From Anaerolineales bacterium (GTDB lineage: Bacteria > Chloroflexota > Anaerolineae > Anaerolineales > Villigracilaceae), in the NCBI GenBank assembly GCA_020634895.1, contig JACKAV010000006.1, positions 260,907 through 324,906 on the forward strand: DNA of 64,000 nucleotides. Reading direction: 5' to 3'. Positions 1 through 7,375 of this stretch are shown in pieces (position 1 is the stretch's first letter; each line of letters opens with the position of its first letter). Below the pieces are notes generated by a model, which worked only from the letters and a program-made list of their open reading frames with translations, had not been told where the DNA came from and ran no database searches. Position numbers and translations under genes: made by a program.

Positions 1-387
1 AATGTTCAGCAAAAAACCAATGAAATTGTCAATGAACTTTGGCTCATCTTCAGGTTGACGAACGCCTGCGCCCGTTGTTGAGATTAATCGGCGCACCCCA
101 TGTTTCTTCATACCCGTCACGATATTTTTTGCGGAAGTTTCCATCATGTGGGGGATTGGCGGACGCGTCGGTCCCAACGCGCTGATCACTGAATCCTGTC
201 CAATGATCGCATTTTCTACAGCCGACGCATCCATCGCATCCCCTTTGAATACGATGAGGTTTGCATGTCTGACTTCGAATTTTTCAGGGGAACGAACAAA
301 AGCAGTTACGATATGCCCTGCTTCCAATGCCTGTTTCACAACTTGCAAACCCGCTCCGCGCGAAGCGCCAAATACGACAATTTTCAT
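1..387 (-). CDS. NAD(P)-binding SDR/NmrA-like oxidoreductase, C-terminally cut by window edge
   Basis: The reverse strand reads open for 129 codons from an ATG at 387 to the window edge, so only the N-terminal part is present. It begins MKIVVFGASRGAG, a Rossmann nucleotide-binding loop (GASRGAG, residues 7-13). Later motifs are FKGDAMD, SALGPTR and RRLISTTGAG, typical of atypical short-chain dehydrogenases of the NmrA/SDR_a5 type that bind NAD(P)H. The substrate cannot be told. It lies 54 bp upstream of a co-directional glycosyltransferase start-to-stop pair whose stop is at 442. Family assignment is good; function is inferred only at family level. Confidence 0.8.
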   Translation of the reverse strand, partial: MKIVVFGASRGAGLQVVKQALEAGHIVTAFVRSPEKFEVRHANLIVFKGDAMDASAVENAIIGQDSVISALGPTRPPIPHMMETSAKNIVTGMKKHGVRRLISTTGAGVRQPEDEPKFIDNFIGFLLNI

Positions 388-441
388 GCTTCTCCCTTGT
401 GACGGAAATATTCAAAATAAAAGATTATGCCCGGCAGAATT

Positions 442-1692
442 TTATTTTTCAAGTTGCGAGATGATTTCTGCGGCAGATTTTATTCCGTTTTCGGCCTGGA
501 TTTGTTTTCCCAGGTCGGCTGCACGCTGACGTATTCGTTCATTTGTCACTGCTTCTTGAATCGCATTTGCGAGCCTTTCGGCGGTCAGCTTTTTGCGTGG
601 AATCGGTTTCGTTCCCACGCCTAAATCGGCAACGTGCTGCCCCCAAAATGGCTGGTCACCAAAAAATGGAATCACTACCGATGGAACACCTGCCATAAGC
701 CCAGCGGCAGTTGTACTCGCTCCGCCATGATGAACGACGGCGCGCATTCGAGGAAACAGCCACGAGTGTGGAATAGAGTCGATCATAAAAATCGAGTCGG
801 GCACATTTGCCTTTTGTAATCCGCCCCAGCCTGAAAGTAAGATTGCGCGTTGATCCGTCAATGCCAAAGCCTTAATCACCAGATCTGCTGTCTGTTCGGG
901 ATTTCGGTTGCTCATGCTTCCGAATCCAATGTATACAGGCGGGGCACCCGATTGGAGGAAGTCAAGCAAGGCGGCGGGAGGCTGCCAGTCAACTGCTTCT
1001 TCTACAAACCAATATCCGGTAATGTGTGTATTACTGTTCCAGTCTGGTGGTGCAGGAATCACCGAGGGGCTGAATCCATAGAGAACGGGCATACTCTGTG
1101 TGGCTTTTGAACTGAAGGGACCCAGAAACGGAGCCGCAGGAACATTCAATACCTTTTTTCGTGCAATTCCGTCTGCAGACCGAAATCCCTGCCACATCAG
1201 TTGACGTGCAAGGTGGTGTGAAATACGGTTGAAGGCAGTTGGAAGTTTTGGCGTGAGGACACTTGAAAATTCTTGCGTAGGCGTGAAAGGAAATACATAG
1301 GCTTGAACAAGTGGAATGTTTAATTTCTCCGCAATCGCAGTGCCGATGAACAACCCGCCTATTCCAGCTAATACGATATCCATGCCTTGTGCTGCGGATA
1401 AACCGCCTTCGGCAAAATGGAGCGCTTCCCGCTCAGCTTCTTTCGCCATTTTCGCCATCAATAAAAGGAAGTTCCCTTTTTCGGTCAACTCCCGCATTTC
1501 GTCATTTTCAACAGCTTCTTTTACATCGTTTCCAAATGACCAAAATTCAAGTCCATAAGAGATAACCAATGACTCGAAGTTGCTGTGACTGACCAGACGA
1601 ATATAATGCCCCGCATTCTGTAATCCTTTTCCTAATGCAATGTATGGCTGAACATCCCCGCGGCTTCCTGGAGCAATAATTACAATACGCAT
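442..1692 (-). CDS. GT1-family (UGT/MGT-like) glycosyltransferase
   Basis: A 416-residue protein with the GT-B fold signatures of sterol/macrolide/flavonoid-type UDP-sugar glycosyltransferases. The N-terminus MRIVIIAPGSRGDVQP carries the GSRGDVQP acceptor-side loop. The C-terminal third holds VHHGGASTTAAGLMAG and FFGDQPFWG, the nucleotide-sugar binding motif (HHGG, then the D-Q pair). Length is normal for the family (about 400-430). It probably transfers a sugar to a lipid or small hydrophobic acceptor in the cytoplasm, but the acceptor is unknown. The ATG at 1692 is the natural start. No neighbour indicates a pathway. Confidence 0.88.
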   Translation of the reverse strand: MRIVIIAPGSRGDVQPYIALGKGLQNAGHYIRLVSHSNFESLVISYGLEFWSFGNDVKEAVENDEMRELTEKGNFLLLMAKMAKEAEREALHFAEGGLSAAQGMDIVLAGIGGLFIGTAIAEKLNIPLVQAYVFPFTPTQEFSSVLTPKLPTAFNRISHHLARQLMWQGFRSADGIARKKVLNVPAAPFLGPFSSKATQSMPVLYGFSPSVIPAPPDWNSNTHITGYWFVEEAVDWQPPAALLDFLQSGAPPVYIGFGSMSNRNPEQTADLVIKALALTDQRAILLSGWGGLQKANVPDSIFMIDSIPHSWLFPRMRAVVHHGGASTTAAGLMAGVPSVVIPFFGDQPFWGQHVADLGVGTKPIPRKKLTAERLANAIQEAVTNERIRQRAADLGKQIQAENGIKSAAEIISQLEK

Positions 1693-1781
1693 AATATCAA
1701 TTTTTTCCTGTTTCTATTGGAAAGTGTGCTGAGAAGTCTGAATTATAGAACGAGGGGAAGAAAAAGACAACGGAGGAGGGA

Positions 1782-1843
1782 CCTCACACCTAGTCTCTCT
1801 CCTAGTTCCCTTCGAGGGTGCTTCGCAAGGAGAGGGAAACTGG
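1782..1843. repeat. Degenerate CTC-rich palindromic intergenic repeat
   Basis: This is a diverged copy of the CCTCACC...CTCTCC...GGAGAGG element that also occurs at 3594-3634, 7581-7630, 47137-47190 and 57915-57964. The arms can still be seen (CTCTCCT and AGGAGAG), but the loop is longer than in the other copies. It sits between the glycosyltransferase start and the truncated DUF2975 tail. Confidence 0.45.
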
Positions 1844-1850
1844 TTCGTGA

Positions 1851-1910
1851 TTTGAACGGATTCTGCAAAATGCTGTGGATATAAAATCCGAGAATGACTT
1901 AACGGTATAA
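1851..1910 (+). pseudogene. Remnant: last 19 codons of a second DUF2975 gene
   Basis: Twenty codons including the stop read FERILQNAVDIKSENDLTV, identical at protein level to the C-terminus of the intact DUF2975 gene ending at 3374. The nucleotide identity is high and continues into the downstream HTH gene. Nothing of the rest of the gene lies upstream, so this is the 3' stub of a duplicated DUF2975-HTH cassette. It shows where the duplication was later truncated. Confidence 0.85.
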
Positions 1911-1915
1911 ATATC

Positions 1916-2119
1916 ATGTCTATCATCATTAACATCGACGTTATGTTGGCAAAGCGGAAGATGAGTGTCACCGAGCTTGCTGAAAAAGTTGGCATCACGT
2001 TGGCTAACATTTCCATCTTGAAAAACGGCAAGGCAAAAGCGATCCGTTTATCAACCCTGGAGGCGATTTGCGAAGCTCTGGAGTGCCAGCCTGGGGATAT
2101 TCTGGAATATAAAAAATAA
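1916..2119 (+). CDS. Small XRE/YozG-like helix-turn-helix regulator, copy 1
   Basis: A 67-residue protein that is a single Cro/C1-type HTH domain. The recognition part is MSVTELAEKVGITLANISILKNGKAKAIRLSTLEAICEALE, split here by position rather than motif: helix 2-3 lies at about residues 16-35. It ends with QPGDILEY, typical of the YozG/YdaS-like minimal regulators encoded next to DUF2975 membrane proteins. It differs from the copy at 3379 by only a few residues. Its DUF2975 partner survives only as a 19-codon stub, so this is an orphan copy that may still bind DNA and act on the promoter of the intact module. Confidence 0.85.
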   Translation: MSIIINIDVMLAKRKMSVTELAEKVGITLANISILKNGKAKAIRLSTLEAICEALECQPGDILEYKK

Positions 2120-2164
2120 CGTTCCCGCTGGGAAATAGGACAATTGGTGGCTATATAAGATCTT

Positions 2165-2725
2165 TCACTTCTTATAATGTAACGCCACAACTCCCGAACC
2201 AAATGTCTTTTGCCCGATAAGTTTCAATGTGCGGTCCTTGACCGATTCGAACAAACGCGGACCGCGTCCAGCAATGATCGGGTGAACGACAAAGTGATAC
2301 TCGTCGATCAGATCCCATTCTGCAACTTGCGATGCGATGTTCAGTCCGCCAATGAAAATATCTTTCCCTGGCTGTCCTTTTAACTTCATGATCTCTTCTC
2401 GAAGATTACCGTGAAGGAGTGTTGAGTTGTTCCACTCGACGCTTTGCATCGTCGTTGAAAAGACGATCTTTGGCATGGCATCATATGTCCGTGCAAATTC
2501 GTTGACCACTTCTGTTTCCGATCCGTTCACTGCGACATCATGCCAATATGGATACATTAAGTGATATGTATTCCGTCCGAAAATGTCAACGCCCGCATTC
2601 CGCAGGAGCCCAGTGAAGTACGCGTGCAATTCGTCATCGACAATCCCTGTTTCATGACCACAGTAGCCGTCTATTGTGATGTTGATCGCAAAAATAACTT
2701 TTCTCATCGGTTGTTCTTCTGCCAT
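2165..2725 (-). CDS. Dihydrofolate reductase/RibD C-terminal-like family protein
   Basis: A 186-residue protein with the RibD C-terminal/DHFR-like fold: MRKVIFAINITIDGY near the N-terminus, GRNTYHLMYPYW in the middle, then KDIFIGGLNIASQ, DEYHFVVHPIIAGRG and LIGQKTFGSGVVALHY. Family members are NADPH-dependent reductases of unknown or diverse substrates; many genomes have several paralogues, so this is not evidence for folate or riboflavin synthesis. An AAGGAG box lies 7 nt before the ATG at 2725, supporting that start over the internal Met7. It is a stand-alone gene on the minus strand. Confidence 0.85.
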   Translation of the reverse strand: MAEEQPMRKVIFAINITIDGYCGHETGIVDDELHAYFTGLLRNAGVDIFGRNTYHLMYPYWHDVAVNGSETEVVNEFARTYDAMPKIVFSTTMQSVEWNNSTLLHGNLREEIMKLKGQPGKDIFIGGLNIASQVAEWDLIDEYHFVVHPIIAGRGPRLFESVKDRTLKLIGQKTFGSGVVALHYKK

Positions 2726-2812
2726 TATTTTGCTCCTTGGAAATAGGAAAATTGCTGATTAGGGATTAGTCCGTGGATGGGGAATGGGTGTGATCGTTCA
2801 AGTATAGTCTAA

Positions 2813-2862
2813 TTGAAAAACAATAAAAATATATTGACAAACAATAAATAGTTTATTAGAAT
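2813..2862 (+). promoter_or_regulatory. Promoter with tandem operator-like repeats before DUF2975-HTH
   Basis: A TTGACA box at 2834-2839 and TAGAAT at 2857-2862 are separated by 17 nt. Two direct repeats, TTGAAAAACAATAAA (2813) and TTGACAAACAATAAA (2834), are spaced 21 bp apart, which places them on the same DNA face, and the second contains the -35 box. This layout suits binding by the small HTH protein encoded downstream, giving autorepression. The promoter boxes are seen; the regulator assignment is inferred. Confidence 0.6.
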
Positions 2863-2894
2863 GGAATCGTCTACTACAAAGTGAGGTGTTATTC

Positions 2895-3374
2895 ATGAAG
2901 CGAAGCTCAACCCTGTTTCTTCAGATCGTCATTGTGTTTATCGGAATTGGTGCGCTTGCTCTCCTGCTTTGGGAACCGCGCATCGAGGGCAGAAATGTGA
3001 ACGCCACGAACTTTGAGATCTACTTCAAAGATCCGTTTTTGTTGCTTGTCTATGTTGGGTCCATTCCTTTTTTCGCGGGGCTTTATCAGGCGTTCAAGAT
3101 GTTGGGGTATGTTGGACAAAATAAGGTCTTCTCACCAGAGGCTGTAAAGACTCTACGGACAATAAAATATTGTGCATTAACCATCATTGGTTTTGTTATC
3201 GTGGAAGAAATTATCATCATGTTGACCCACGGCAGTGATGATGCTACAGGCGGATTTTTTATGGGTGTCCTCATTACCTTCGGCTCGGTCGTGATCGCCA
3301 CCGCAGCCGCCATGTTTGAACGGATTTTGCAAAACGCTGTGGATATCAAATCCGAGAACGACTTAACGGTATAA
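2895..3374 (+). CDS. DUF2975 membrane protein
   Basis: A 159-residue membrane protein starting at the ATG at 2895, which follows a GAGGTG ribosome-binding site; an upstream GTG (2886) in the same frame overlaps that site and is less likely. Four hydrophobic segments are visible: about residues 8-25, 48-66, 93-111 and 120-140. The pattern matches DUF2975, a family almost always paired with a YozG-like HTH gene, as here (next start 5 bp after the stop). Function is unknown; the pairing suggests a membrane-linked regulatory module. Confidence 0.82.
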   Translation: MKRSSTLFLQIVIVFIGIGALALLLWEPRIEGRNVNATNFEIYFKDPFLLLVYVGSIPFFAGLYQAFKMLGYVGQNKVFSPEAVKTLRTIKYCALTIIGFVIVEEIIIMLTHGSDDATGGFFMGVLITFGSVVIATAAAMFERILQNAVDIKSENDLTV

Positions 3375-3378
3375 CATC

Positions 3379-3594
3379 ATGGCGATCATCATTAACATCG
3401 ACGTCATGTTGGCAAAGCGGAAGATGAGCGTTACCGAGCTTGCTGAAAAAGTCGGCATTACGATGGCAAACATTTCCATCTTGAAAAACGGCAGGGCAAA
3501 GGCGATTCGTTTATCAACATTGGAGGCAATTTGTGAAGCTCTGGAGTGTCAGCCTGGAGACATTCTGGAATATAAAAATAAAGAGGGAAATTGA
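3379..3594 (+). CDS. Small XRE/YozG-like helix-turn-helix regulator, copy 2
   Basis: A 71-residue single-domain HTH protein nearly identical to the copy at 1916-2119, with ITMANISILKNG as the recognition helix region and QPGDILEYK near the end. It starts 5 bp after the DUF2975 stop, so the two are co-transcribed and probably translationally coupled. The family is associated with autoregulation; the direct repeats around the promoter at 2813-2848 are its likely operator. It carries four extra C-terminal residues compared with copy 1. Confidence 0.85.
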   Translation: MAIIINIDVMLAKRKMSVTELAEKVGITMANISILKNGRAKAIRLSTLEAICEALECQPGDILEYKNKEGN

Positions 3595-3634
3595 CCTCAC
3601 CTCTAACCCCTCTCCTGAAGGAGAGGAGAACTGG
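3594..3634. repeat. CTC-rich palindromic intergenic repeat
   Basis: The segment reads CCTCACC...CCCCTCTCCTGAAGGAGAGG, a short perfect hairpin (CTCTCC/GGAGAG) belonging to the same dispersed family as 7581-7630, 47137-47190 and 57915-57964. It begins at the stop codon of the HTH gene and may act as a transcript end. Confidence 0.6.
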
Positions 3635-3702
3635 TCCGCTGGGGATGTGACGATTACTGGTTGTGGATTGTTGGGATCAGGATTTAGTGTTCCCTCGATT
3701 GT

Positions 3703-3876
3703 CTAATCGGATTTCTCGCGTAACAGGAAAAAAGAAAAGGCAATCCATAATCCAACCAGCAGAAACCATGCATACTGTAAGTTAACAGAGGTGGTACTCG
3801 GGTCTATTAAACCCAACGTTATATAAATGATCACTCCCAGGATACCGACCAAAAGCCAACGGGTGAGTTTTGACAT
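3703..3876 (-). CDS. Small two-helix membrane protein
   Basis: A 57-residue protein from the ATG at 3876, chosen because an AAGGAG box lies about 8 nt upstream; a longer reading from 3909 has no such site. Two hydrophobic segments (LLVGILGVIIYITLGLI and YAWFLLVGLWIAFSFFLL) are separated by a short polar loop, and the C-terminus is charged. No family was recognised. It stands alone between divergent neighbours. It is likely a real small membrane protein because of the clean ribosome-binding site and hydrophobic pattern. Confidence 0.55.
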   Translation of the reverse strand: MSKLTRWLLVGILGVIIYITLGLIDPSTTSVNLQYAWFLLVGLWIAFSFFLLREKSD

Positions 3877-3971
3877 TTCATACTCCTTAGTAAAAAATTT
3901 GGCACGCAATACAAAAGATGTTTATACAAAGAATTATTGAGTTTTATTCGTGAAGGCACAACTACCAGTGT

Positions 3972-4985
3972 TTATGAATTGTCAGTTGAATACCAATTCA
4001 ATACTCGCAAGGCGTGGAGGGTGACCCAGCGGCTGGGCTGACCTTCATCATTATTAATCTTGATCGGCATATTGCCGGGATACTTGACCTCGAGTTTCCA
4101 TTTCCCGTCATCTCCGCGCTTCGACTCGACCAATTGAATTGCTTCAGCCATCCGGGCATCGGGCTTCGCTCCGGCATGGCGCAGGTAGTCGAGTCCGCGC
4201 AGCACATCGTAGTGCCACCAGGTAGGGAAGGCGAAACGGGTAAAGACGGTACTGCCTTCGCGGTCACGTTCGATCGCTTCACCGGTTGACTTCCGCCGAA
4301 AGAGATGACGTTCGAGCAAATACTCCTGTCCACGCAAACGGGACTCGGTCACTTTCGGGTCATTTCCGCCAGCCAGTTCATATTCGAGCAAGGCTTCCAG
4401 TACGCAAATGGTTGTGTTGAACGATGAACGAGTCGAGCCGTTTTCCGCTTCACAGTTCCAGCCGCCATCGGATAGTTGCTCTGCAAGCAAACGGTCAAGG
4501 ATTCGCTGACAATCCTGGTGGAAGTAAGCGCCGCCTGCCATGACCTGACCATTGATGCACGGCTCGACTTCGCCCGCGAAAAATGGGTTGCCGACGAAAT
4601 CTTCTCCCCGCCATGAGCCGTCCCAGTCCCAGCCCATCCAGTGTACGTTGTCGCGGACGAGTCCCACTGCGTGGCGCGCTTCATCGCTTGCGGGGTCGAG
4701 TCCCATTTCTCGCAACAGCCAAAGAACGTGCATCGTCGAGTTCCAGCCGTGGTTCCAGGCTGTGCCAGCCCACGAACCGTCAGCGCCCTGTAAAGCCAGG
4801 AGTTGTGCGCCCCAGCCCTTAGTCGCGATTTTGATGCGTTCGGCTGTAACTTCCTGATCTGGCGCATTGGTCAAATCCCTCATCACCTGCCAGCGAATCG
4901 ATGGGTCAGAATCAAGCAGCCATTCCAGGACGGCATTGGGTGTATCGGTTTGTGAATGCTTATTCATGGGCTTTTCGCTTTTCAT
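3972..4985 (-). CDS. Terpenoid-cyclase-like alpha/alpha-toroid protein
   Basis: A 337-residue protein rich in repeats of the type Q..DGSW..., seen as LQGADGSWAGTAWNHGW, LSDGGWNCEAENGS and KRGDDGKWKLEV. These resemble the QW repeats of squalene cyclase/prenyltransferase toroids. The N-terminus also has a HEAT-like WLLDSDPSIRWQVMRDL. The DxDD catalytic motif of squalene-hopene cyclases is not visible and the protein is half their size, so it is probably not a cyclase. It overlaps the DUF6194 gene upstream (Met1 at 4985 or Met7 at 4967), indicating translational coupling. Confidence 0.7.
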   Translation of the reverse strand: MKSEKPMNKHSQTDTPNAVLEWLLDSDPSIRWQVMRDLTNAPDQEVTAERIKIATKGWGAQLLALQGADGSWAGTAWNHGWNSTMHVLWLLREMGLDPASDEARHAVGLVRDNVHWMGWDWDGSWRGEDFVGNPFFAGEVEPCINGQVMAGGAYFHQDCQRILDRLLAEQLSDGGWNCEAENGSTRSSFNTTICVLEALLEYELAGGNDPKVTESRLRGQEYLLERHLFRRKSTGEAIERDREGSTVFTRFAFPTWWHYDVLRGLDYLRHAGAKPDARMAEAIQLVESKRGDDGKWKLEVKYPGNMPIKINNDEGQPSRWVTLHALRVLNWYSTDNS

Positions 4986-5385
4986 ATCTTTTCATGGCGA
5001 TGTCATATGCTTCTGCGAGCATCGAACGGATTTTTTCATTAAAGGTCGCTTCACTCGGCGAAAGCACACAGATAAAATGTTGTGATGAATAATCAGGGTG
5101 CGGCATGATTGTGTCCAACGCGGTGAAATCGTAGGCGCGGATATCCACTTTGCCTTTTCCGAATAACGATTGGAACGTCTCCCTGCCAACGCCGATATTC
5201 AAACGATACACGCCCGGGCGGTCGAGGTTCGATATTTTTTCATATTCATTTCCCGTGGAAGCGATCGTCGCGAATGCGTGCATGTGGTCATCGCGATAGA
5301 AGAAGAATGTGTACCCCAAATTGACATCGGTTTCGACATTTTCGAATGTGCTCGTAATATAGCTCGTGATAAATGTTTCGTCCAT
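4960..5385 (-). CDS. DUF6194 family protein
   Basis: A 141-residue soluble protein with the features I associate with DUF6194: an acidic N-terminus (MDETFITSYITSTFENVE), YTFFFYRDD, SNLDRPGVYRLNIGV, DFTALDTIMPHPDYSSQ and VLSPSEATFNEKIRSMLAEA. The function of the family is unknown; the fold looks MmcQ/YjbR-like. Its stop overlaps the start of the toroid-protein gene on the same strand, so the two form a small operon. Length is usual for the family. Confidence 0.75.
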   Translation of the reverse strand: MDETFITSYITSTFENVETDVNLGYTFFFYRDDHMHAFATIASTGNEYEKISNLDRPGVYRLNIGVGRETFQSLFGKGKVDIRAYDFTALDTIMPHPDYSSQHFICVLSPSEATFNEKIRSMLAEAYDIAMKRYEKRKAHE

Positions 5386-5547
5386 TATGGATGTGCCTTT
5401 CTCAACGAATAAAGGTTATGCTACAGAATTTGAATTATAGGTTATCTCGACGATATATGGCGTGTTTTGCATGCCCGCCTGTAAATTATCCTTCTCAATA
5501 AAGATACGCTATAATGCAAAATAACTTTAAAGGAGAGAGAGGTTCAA

Positions 5548-5952
5548 ATGGAAATCAAAGTATTTAATGAGAACGGACGTGTCCCTGTTACCATTCTCCA
5601 CGTGGATGGCGACATTGATTCAAGCAATTACCAGATGTTCCAAAGCAGGGCGGAAGAACTGATCGAGGGCGGAGCGCGCCATTTCCTCATTGATCTCACG
5701 CACTCGAAGTTTGTCAGCAGTGCCGGCTTCCGTGCCATCAACTCCCTTCATAACAAACTGCGCGAAATACATCCCGATGAAAACCTGAGCGACGAAGAGA
5801 TCAACGCGGGCATCAAGGCTGGCACCTACAAGTCGCCTCATCTCAAGGTGCTGAACCTTTCCGAGGAAGCAATGACCGCTTTTACGATGGCGGGGTTCAA
5901 TCTTTACATCGAGACCTTTACCGATCAGAAAACGGCGGTCGCGTCCTTCTAG
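5548..5952 (+). CDS. STAS-domain anti-sigma factor antagonist-like protein
   Basis: A 134-residue STAS domain. The core VTILHVDGDIDSSNYQ, HFLIDLTHSKFVSSAGFRAI and LKVLNLSEEAMTAFTMAGF matches SpoIIAA/RsbV-type antagonists; the S-S pair in FVSSAGFR is the usual phosphorylation site for a partner anti-sigma kinase. An insertion around residues 70-95 (HPDENLSDEEINAGIKAG) is longer than in SpoIIAA. No kinase or phosphatase gene is adjacent, so the partner is elsewhere. A strong AAAGGAGAG box precedes the ATG and TATAAT occurs at 5510-5515. Confidence 0.85.
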   Translation: MEIKVFNENGRVPVTILHVDGDIDSSNYQMFQSRAEELIEGGARHFLIDLTHSKFVSSAGFRAINSLHNKLREIHPDENLSDEEINAGIKAGTYKSPHLKVLNLSEEAMTAFTMAGFNLYIETFTDQKTAVASF

Positions 5953-5993
5953 GTAAATTGCGATATGAAGCATCATCAATCTTACTAAAACCA

Positions 5994-6021
5994 TTGACTC
6001 ATTTCATGTCGGTAGTAGAAT
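5994..6021 (+). promoter_or_regulatory. Promoter of the lysJ-lysK transcript
   Basis: TTGACT (5994-5999) and TAGAAT (6016-6021) are spaced by 16 nt. Transcription would begin near 6028, only a few bases before the leader ATG at 6032. The ilvD promoter has the same layout (16-nt spacer and a very short 5' end before a leader peptide). Confidence 0.65.
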
Positions 6022-6031
6022 TGCGCCCAAT

Positions 6032-6112
6032 ATGTATTTGACAGTTGCAGTTCTGCGTATCCGTCGTCCAAAGATAACTTCTCTTGAGAAGGCTGGTCTT
6101 TTTGTTGGATGA
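6032..6112 (+). CDS. Candidate leader peptide (26 aa, Arg codons) for lysJ-lysK
   Basis: A 26-codon ORF, MYLTVAVLRIRRPKITSLEK and six more residues, lies between a promoter and a strong terminator hairpin 40 nt ahead of lysJ. It contains three CGT arginine codons within four codons (6056-6067). A CTTCT/AGAAG hairpin (6078-6091) follows directly, and AGGCTG (6090-6095) can pair with CAGCCT (6155-6160) in the 5' arm of the terminator. That is the geometry of a ribosome-stalling attenuator sensing arginine. No ribosome-binding site fits in the very short 5' end. Translation is inferred, not shown. Confidence 0.5.
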   Translation: MYLTVAVLRIRRPKITSLEKAGLFVG

Positions 6113-6151
6113 TGGAAGCGAACTGGCGCAACCAGACACACTAATCTACAC

Positions 6152-6189
6152 AAACAGCCTGCCTTCCTGGTAGGCTGTTTTATTTTTTA
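6152..6189 (+). terminator. Intrinsic terminator/attenuator upstream of lysJ
   Basis: A 12-bp stem (AAACAGCCTGCC with GGTAGGCTGTTT, one G-U pair) with a 5-nt loop is followed by TATTTTTTAT. It lies only about 15 nt before the lysJ start, so it can only act as a conditional terminator within the lysJ leader. Confidence 0.75.
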
Positions 6190-6202
6190 TAGCGAGGTAA
6201 GT

Positions 6203-7375
6203 ATGCAGAACATTGTTGAGATCGAAAATAAACACACATCCGGCGTGTATGCCAAACAGACGCTCACCATTGTCCGCGGGCAGGGCGCTTCATTATTCGA
6301 TGTGGATGGCAACGAATACCTGGATTGTTCATCCGGTCATGGAGTTGCGAATCTTGGTCATGCCCACCCGAAAGTTGCCGAGGCGCTCTATAAGCAGGCG
6401 AATACGCTGGTAACTCTGTTCGAAACATTCCCCAATGACCAGCGCGCCATGTTGATGGAAAAGATCACAGCGTTGGTACCCGGCTTGGATCGCGTCTTCT
6501 TTTGTAATTCCGGCACAGAGGCGGTGGAAGCATCCTTCAAGTTTTCGCGCATCTCTACAGGACGCAAAAATATCATCGCCGCCATGCGCGCTTTTCATGG
6601 ACGTACGTATGGCTCGCTTTCGGCGACCTTCAATAAAAAATATCGCGAGGGTTTTGAGCCGCTCCTGCCCGGCGTTTCGCATGTTTCATACAACAACATC
6701 GAAGCGTTGGATAAAGCCGTGGACGATGAAACGGCGGCAGTGATCCTTGAAGTGATTCAAGGGGAGGGCGGCGTGCATCCCGCCTCTGCGGAATATATTC
6801 AGGCGGTGCGGCGGATCTGTGATGAGCGCGGCGCTTTGCTCATCATTGACGAAATTCAGACGGGCTTTGGACGTACCGGCAAGATGTTCGCGGTTCAGCA
6901 CTTCGACGTGACGCCTGATCTGTTGACCTGTGCCAAGTCCCTCGCTGGGGGCGTGCCGATGGGCGCCGTGCTGATCGGACCCAATGTGAAGAATCTAACG
7001 CCCGGCACTCACGGCTCGACCTTTGGCGGGAATCCGCTTTCGTGTGCGGCGGCAAATGCGGCGTTGGATGTGATGAAGGAAGAAGACTTGCCCGGTCAAG
7101 CCGCGGCAAAGGGCGCGTATTTGATGGAGAAATTGAAGAAGATCGAGGCGCCAAATATCCGCGAAGTGCGCGGAATGGGACTAATGATCGGCATCGAGAT
7201 GAAGCAGAAGGTCACGCCGTATATCAAGGCGTTGCAGGAAAAGAAGATCATCGCGCTGAATGCCGGGCTGACGGTCATTCGCCTTCTGCCGCCATTGGTC
7301 ATCACGTATGAGCAGATTGACCATCTAGTCGATGCACTCACCGAAGTTTTGACGGCTGACTCAAACGATGAGTGA
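6203..7375 (+). CDS. lysJ: LysJ-type [LysW]-aminoadipate/glutamate semialdehyde aminotransferase
   Basis: A 390-residue class-III PLP aminotransferase. LIIDEIQTGFGRTG holds the PLP-interacting Asp, and the Schiff-base lysine is K245 in CAKSLAGGVP. The opening SGVYAKQTLTIVRGQGA and CSSGHGVANLGHAHP closely resemble LysJ of Thermus, which uses LysW-carried intermediates of lysine or ornithine synthesis; plain ArgD is the alternative. It overlaps lysK by 8 nt, and LysK-type deacylases act on the LysW-bound products, so the pair supports the LysJ reading. The upstream Arg-rich leader would point to arginine synthesis. Confidence 0.82.
   Translation: MQNIVEIENKHTSGVYAKQTLTIVRGQGASLFDVDGNEYLDCSSGHGVANLGHAHPKVAEALYKQANTLVTLFETFPNDQRAMLMEKITALVPGLDRVFFCNSGTEAVEASFKFSRISTGRKNIIAAMRAFHGRTYGSLSATFNKKYREGFEPLLPGVSHVSYNNIEALDKAVDDETAAVILEVIQGEGGVHPASAEYIQAVRRICDERGALLIIDEIQTGFGRTGKMFAVQHFDVTPDLLTCAKSLAGGVPMGAVLIGPNVKNLTPGTHGSTFGGNPLSCAAANAALDVMKEEDLPGQAAAKGAYLMEKLKKIEAPNIREVRGMGLMIGIEMKQKVTPYIKALQEKKIIALNAGLTVIRLLPPLVITYEQIDHLVDALTEVLTADSNDE

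Noticed and set aside
3972..4985. Squalene-hopene cyclase
   Set aside because: Half the usual length and no DxDD motif; only the toroid-type repeats are shared.
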